64,000 nucleotides of DNA from Microbacterium luteolum. GTDB taxonomy: Bacteria > Actinomycetota > Actinomycetes > Actinomycetales > Microbacteriaceae. The first letter of the stretch is position 1. Each line of letters begins with the position of its first letter. Below, in pieces: positions 61,347 to 64,000 of this stretch. Under the pieces are notes generated by a model. The model was not told where the DNA came from. It ran no database searches and was given only the letters and a program-made list of their open reading frames with translations. The translations under genes and the position numbers were made by a program. The DNA lies in the NCBI RefSeq assembly GCF_039533965.1, contig NZ_BAAAUN010000001.1, positions 992,001-1,056,000 on the forward strand, written 5' to 3'.

Positions 61347-62224
61347 GCGTGATCCTCGTACCAGTCGATGATCAGGGCGCGCGCGATGGACGCCGGGCCC
61401 GGCAGCCCCACGGGGCCGTCGCCGGCGAGGGCGGAGGCGATCTCGCTCCGGGTGAACCACCGGACGTCGACGATCTCCTCACCGTCGGCGAGAGCCGTGG
61501 ACTCGTCGTCGACGACGGCGCGGAAGCCGATCATCAGCGAGCGCGGGAACGGCCAGGCCTGCGACGAGATGTAGCGCAGCGCCGAGAGGCGTACGCCGGA
61601 TTCCTCCTCGATCTCGCGATGCACGGTCGCTTCGAGCGACTCGCCAGCCTCGGTGAAGCCCGCGAAGCACGAGTACATGCGCCCGCCCCAGTTCGCGTTC
61701 GCGCCGAGCAGCAGACGCTCGCCGTCGCGGCTCTCGACCGCGACGATCACGGCGGGGTCGTTACGCGGGAAGTGGTCGCGGCCGCAGACGAGGCAGCGCC
61801 GTGACCAGCCGGCCTGACGCAGCTCGGTGCCGCCTCCGCAGGTCGGGCAGAAGGGCGCGTCGCGCAGCCAACCGGCCAGCGCGATCGCCTCGACGAGCAG
61901 TTCGGATTCGACGCGATCGATGCGCCCGCCGAGATCGCGCAGACCGAGCCAGATCTCGTCGGGGGCCGTGTCCAGGGCGTCGTTCTCGGGCGGTGCGACG
62001 GCGAGCAGCAGCACGGCCCCGTCCTGATCGCGACCGAGCAGCGCCCAGGTCGCGTCGCCCACGGCGTCGGCGGGAACGCGCAGCAGGGTCGAGTCGGCGA
62101 CCCGTACGCGGCCTTCGCGCACCACGATGACCCGCGTGCCGGGGTCGTCTCGCAGGCGCTCGAGCACGTCCGGCTCCTCGCGGAGTTCGGCGGCGCGGTC
62201 GAGGGACGGGGGCTGAAAGGTCAT
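61343..62224 (-). CDS. nudC: NADH/NAD pyrophosphatase
   Basis: A 293-residue Nudix enzyme. A zinc site of CPTCG and CLVCG is followed by the Nudix box GFTEAGESLEATVHREIEEESGV, split here by position only, and by SQAWPFPRSLM, the NADH-specific motif (consensus SQPWPFPxS, so one change). It hydrolyses NADH and may decap NAD-RNA. A GAGGGAG site precedes the ATG. The gene order with the helicase matches Rv3198c-Rv3199c. Confidence 0.95.
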   Translation of the reverse strand: MTFQPPSLDRAAELREEPDVLERLRDDPGTRVIVVREGRVRVADSTLLRVPADAVGDATWALLGRDQDGAVLLLAVAPPENDALDTAPDEIWLGLRDLGGRIDRVESELLVEAIALAGWLRDAPFCPTCGGGTELRQAGWSRRCLVCGRDHFPRNDPAVIVAVESRDGERLLLGANANWGGRMYSCFAGFTEAGESLEATVHREIEEESGVRLSALRYISSQAWPFPRSLMIGFRAVVDDESTALADGEEIVDVRWFTRSEIASALAGDGPVGLPGPASIARALIIDWYEDHA

Positions 62225-62276
62225 CGACTCCCTCTCTCACGGGCGTGGCGGAGGCGGGACCGCCCCGGCGTCGACC

Positions 62277-62282
62277 TACCCT
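62277..62282 (+). promoter_or_regulatory. -10 element of leaderless promoter for the phosphotransferase-like gene
   Basis: TACCCT, six bases, then ATG at 62289. Confidence 0.5.
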
Positions 62283-62288
62283 GGGGGC

Positions 62289-63713
62289 ATGGGACGCTCT
62301 CCATTCACTCTAGCCGCGGCGGTGACGGCCGCACTGCCCGGCGCGGAGGTCACGGGTACTCGCCCTCTGAGCGCCGACGGCGACGGCCGATTCGATTCGG
62401 CGGTGGCCTCGCTGGCCGACGGCCGCGAACTCGCGATCCGTGTCGCCGACGATGAGGACGCGGCGCGCGAACTGGCCGCGGAGGCCCTCGCACTGCGGGC
62501 TCTGACCGACGGCGCCAGGGCGATGCTGCCGTTCCACGCACCTGAATACATCGGCGAGACCACGGTCGGCGCCGGTCGCGCGCTGGTGACCGAGCTCCTC
62601 CCCGGATTCCAGATCGAGGCGTCGCTCGTGCCCGCCGGGCGTGGCGCGGCCGAATCGATGGGTGCCGCCATCGCCGCCGTCCACGGGATGCCGACCTCGG
62701 TCGTGCGCGGCGCCGGCCTCGTGACCCGCTCGGCTGACGAGACCCGCGAGGAGTTGAGCCGCCTCGTCGACTCCGCGGCAGCGACCGGCCGGGTTCCCGC
62801 ACGTCTCACGGTGCGCTGGCGCGACGCCGTCGCCGATGACGCCCTGTGGCGGTTCGAATCGACCGTCGTCCTGGGCGGGGTCCAGGCGACCTCGTTCGTC
62901 TTCGCGGACCATCCGGAGCGCGGCCCCGAGGTCACCGGCCTCGTCGGCTGGCACGGACTCTCCGTCGGCGACCCGGCCGTCGATCTCTCCTGGCTGTCAG
63001 CTGCGCCGGACGCCGCACCCGACGTGCACGCGACCTACGCGCGAGCGGTCGACCGGGCGCCGGATCCGGGTCTCGAGGTGCGCGCACGACTGCTCGCCGA
63101 GCTGGAGTTCGCGCGCTGGCTCGTGCACGGCGACTCGATGCGCCGGCCCGACATCGTCGATGACGCCGCCGCTCTGCTCGAATCCCTCGCCGAAGGGCTG
63201 CGCACCGACGACCTCAGCATCATCGCCGCTCGCAGCGATGGCGTCGATTCCGCGATGGATGCTCTGGGCCGCGTGCCGGCCACGGCCGCCACCGACGTCG
63301 ACACCTCCATGCAGACCGACGCCTACAATCCCAACGAGCTGTGGGCGGACGGCGCCGACGCCGATGACACGCACGACGACAGCGCTGGCGAAGTCGGCGT
63401 CAGTGGAGACGACGAGCCGGCATCGCCGCCCTGGGCCGAGCGCGCGGATGCGACCGATTCGCAGAGCGCGGAGGCGTCCCATCGCGCCGAGATGCTGAAC
63501 CTCGAGACCGAGGATCTGTCCGGGGTCGCGAGCATGTTCGCCGGCACCAACGGTGTCGCGGGGGCGCGCGAGGACTCGCATCCCCTCGCCCCGCAGCGCG
63601 CGACCGACGCATCGAGCGATGCCTCTGCTGAAGACTCCGCCGACGACTCCGAAGAGGCTCAGCGCGCGGCGCGCGCCGCGCTCCAGCGGTGGAAGAGCTC
63701 GTCCTCCGAGTAG
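62289..63713 (+). CDS. aminoglycoside-phosphotransferase-fold (APH-like) protein
   Basis: A 474-residue protein. Residues 1-300 look like the APH kinase fold: LAIRVADDEDAARELAAEA (ATP lobe) and VGWHGLSVGDPAVDLSWL (metal-binding Asp). The usual catalytic HGD is not clear: the corresponding region reads SFVFADHPERG. The remaining 170 residues are acidic and low in complexity. It may be a kinase or a pseudo-kinase; the substrate is unknown. The 3' end overlaps the convergent helicase gene by 55 bases. Confidence 0.72.
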   Translation: MGRSPFTLAAAVTAALPGAEVTGTRPLSADGDGRFDSAVASLADGRELAIRVADDEDAARELAAEALALRALTDGARAMLPFHAPEYIGETTVGAGRALVTELLPGFQIEASLVPAGRGAAESMGAAIAAVHGMPTSVVRGAGLVTRSADETREELSRLVDSAAATGRVPARLTVRWRDAVADDALWRFESTVVLGGVQATSFVFADHPERGPEVTGLVGWHGLSVGDPAVDLSWLSAAPDAAPDVHATYARAVDRAPDPGLEVRARLLAELEFARWLVHGDSMRRPDIVDDAAALLESLAEGLRTDDLSIIAARSDGVDSAMDALGRVPATAATDVDTSMQTDAYNPNELWADGADADDTHDDSAGEVGVSGDDEPASPPWAERADATDSQSAEASHRAEMLNLETEDLSGVASMFAGTNGVAGAREDSHPLAPQRATDASSDASAEDSADDSEEAQRAARAALQRWKSSSSE

Positions 63714-64000
63714 ACCCGGTCGCCGCGGATGATGAGGTCGTCCGCGACGTAGTACAGCGCGACGTCGATCTCGTCCAGCGGAACCTCGAATCGCCGGTGG
63801 TAGGCAAGACGGTAGAGCGCGAGCTGCAGCATCCGCTCGTCCCGCTCCTGCGCCGTGCGCGGCGCCTTGCCCGTCTTCCAGTCGACGATCTCGATGCGCC
63901 CGCCACGGTCGTCACGGCGATACACGGCGTCGAGCTTGCAGATGACGATGTGCGCCTGCTCGGATCGCTCGGCCTCCTCGATTCCCGCGCCGAGAGCGAA
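63659..64000 (-). CDS. C-terminal fragment of an ATP-dependent helicase with a RecB-type nuclease domain
   Basis: The open frame enters from the right edge (about 113 residues seen). IVICKLDAVYRRDD followed by IEIVDWKTGKAP is the PD-(D/E)XK nuclease core of AddA/RecB-like proteins: the Asp before AVYRR and the D-W-K motif. LALYRLAYH and EVPLDEIDVALYYV complete the fold. In mycobacteria the corresponding helicases are Rv3201c/Rv3202c, also next to nudC. Confidence 0.85.
   Translation of the reverse strand, partial: FALGAGIEEAERSEQAHIVICKLDAVYRRDDRGGRIEIVDWKTGKAPRTAQERDERMLQLALYRLAYHRRFEVPLDEIDVALYYVADDLIIRGDRVYSEDELFHRWSAARAAR

Noticed and set aside
1..64000. CRISPR arrays, insertion sequences, integrases, att sites, replication origin
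   Set aside because: No repeat-spacer pattern, transposase, recombinase or DnaA-box cluster was seen, although no repeat-finding software could be run.

Overview
The window is high-GC, densely packed actinobacterial DNA. Long antisense frames, GTG starts, leaderless promoters and Microbacterium-like gene content suggest a Gram-positive actinobacterium of the Microbacteriaceae type. This is an inference from gene content and order; no 16S rRNA is present. Almost all of the sequence is coding, and no gap between genes exceeds about 215 bases.

Positions 1-47,552 are a large surface-glycopolymer locus. The left part holds a nucleotide-sugar dehydrogenase (cut by the window edge), a WbpI-type 2-epimerase, an SDR, a DegT aminotransferase, a HisH-like glutaminase and a HisF-like/WbpG-like fusion. 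At 23.8-26.5 kb sit a Gfo/Idh oxidoreductase, an aminotransferase and a hexapeptide acetyltransferase that match WbpB, WbpE and WbpD. Together these can account for UDP-ManNAc3NAcA and its conversion to an acetamidino sugar, chemistry best known from Gram-negative O antigens. A cassette at 10.7-13.6 kb (ketoacyl-ACP synthase III, dedicated ACP, LpxD-like acyltransferase, deacetylase-like protein) suggests ACP-dependent acylation of a sugar. About ten glycosyltransferases follow, including a four-member paralogous family and a tandem GT2 pair. Two export routes are present: a PglK/MsbA-type ABC protein and a Wzm/Wzt-type pair.

Positions 31-39 kb hold surface and envelope functions: an FG-GAP repeat protein with a possible lysozyme-like head, a DUF4012 protein, a LAXTG sortase-E-type surface protein with a structured leader, and an LCP ligase that could attach the glycan to peptidoglycan. 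Core purE, purK, a PH-domain protein and birA follow. Three CDP-glycerol glycerophosphotransferase-like proteins and an ExoA-like GT2 at 42.4-47.6 kb point to a teichoic-acid-like polymer.

From 47.6 kb to the right edge the content is mainly housekeeping: an HtrA-type protease, an aminotransferase, a nitrilase-family hydrolase, the initiator tRNA, an NCS1 permease, then a block conserved in actinobacteria (UPF0182, PDZ/S16 protease, DUF2342 metalloprotease, TOMM-type leader-binding-like protein, UvrD-like helicase, NudC, a phosphotransferase and the C-terminus of a RecB-nuclease-fold helicase). The order recalls Rv3193c-Rv3202c of Mycobacterium tuberculosis.

Many genes start 6-7 bases after a TANNNT hexamer, the signature of leaderless transcription. 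No rRNA, CRISPR array, insertion sequence, integrase or replication origin was recognised.
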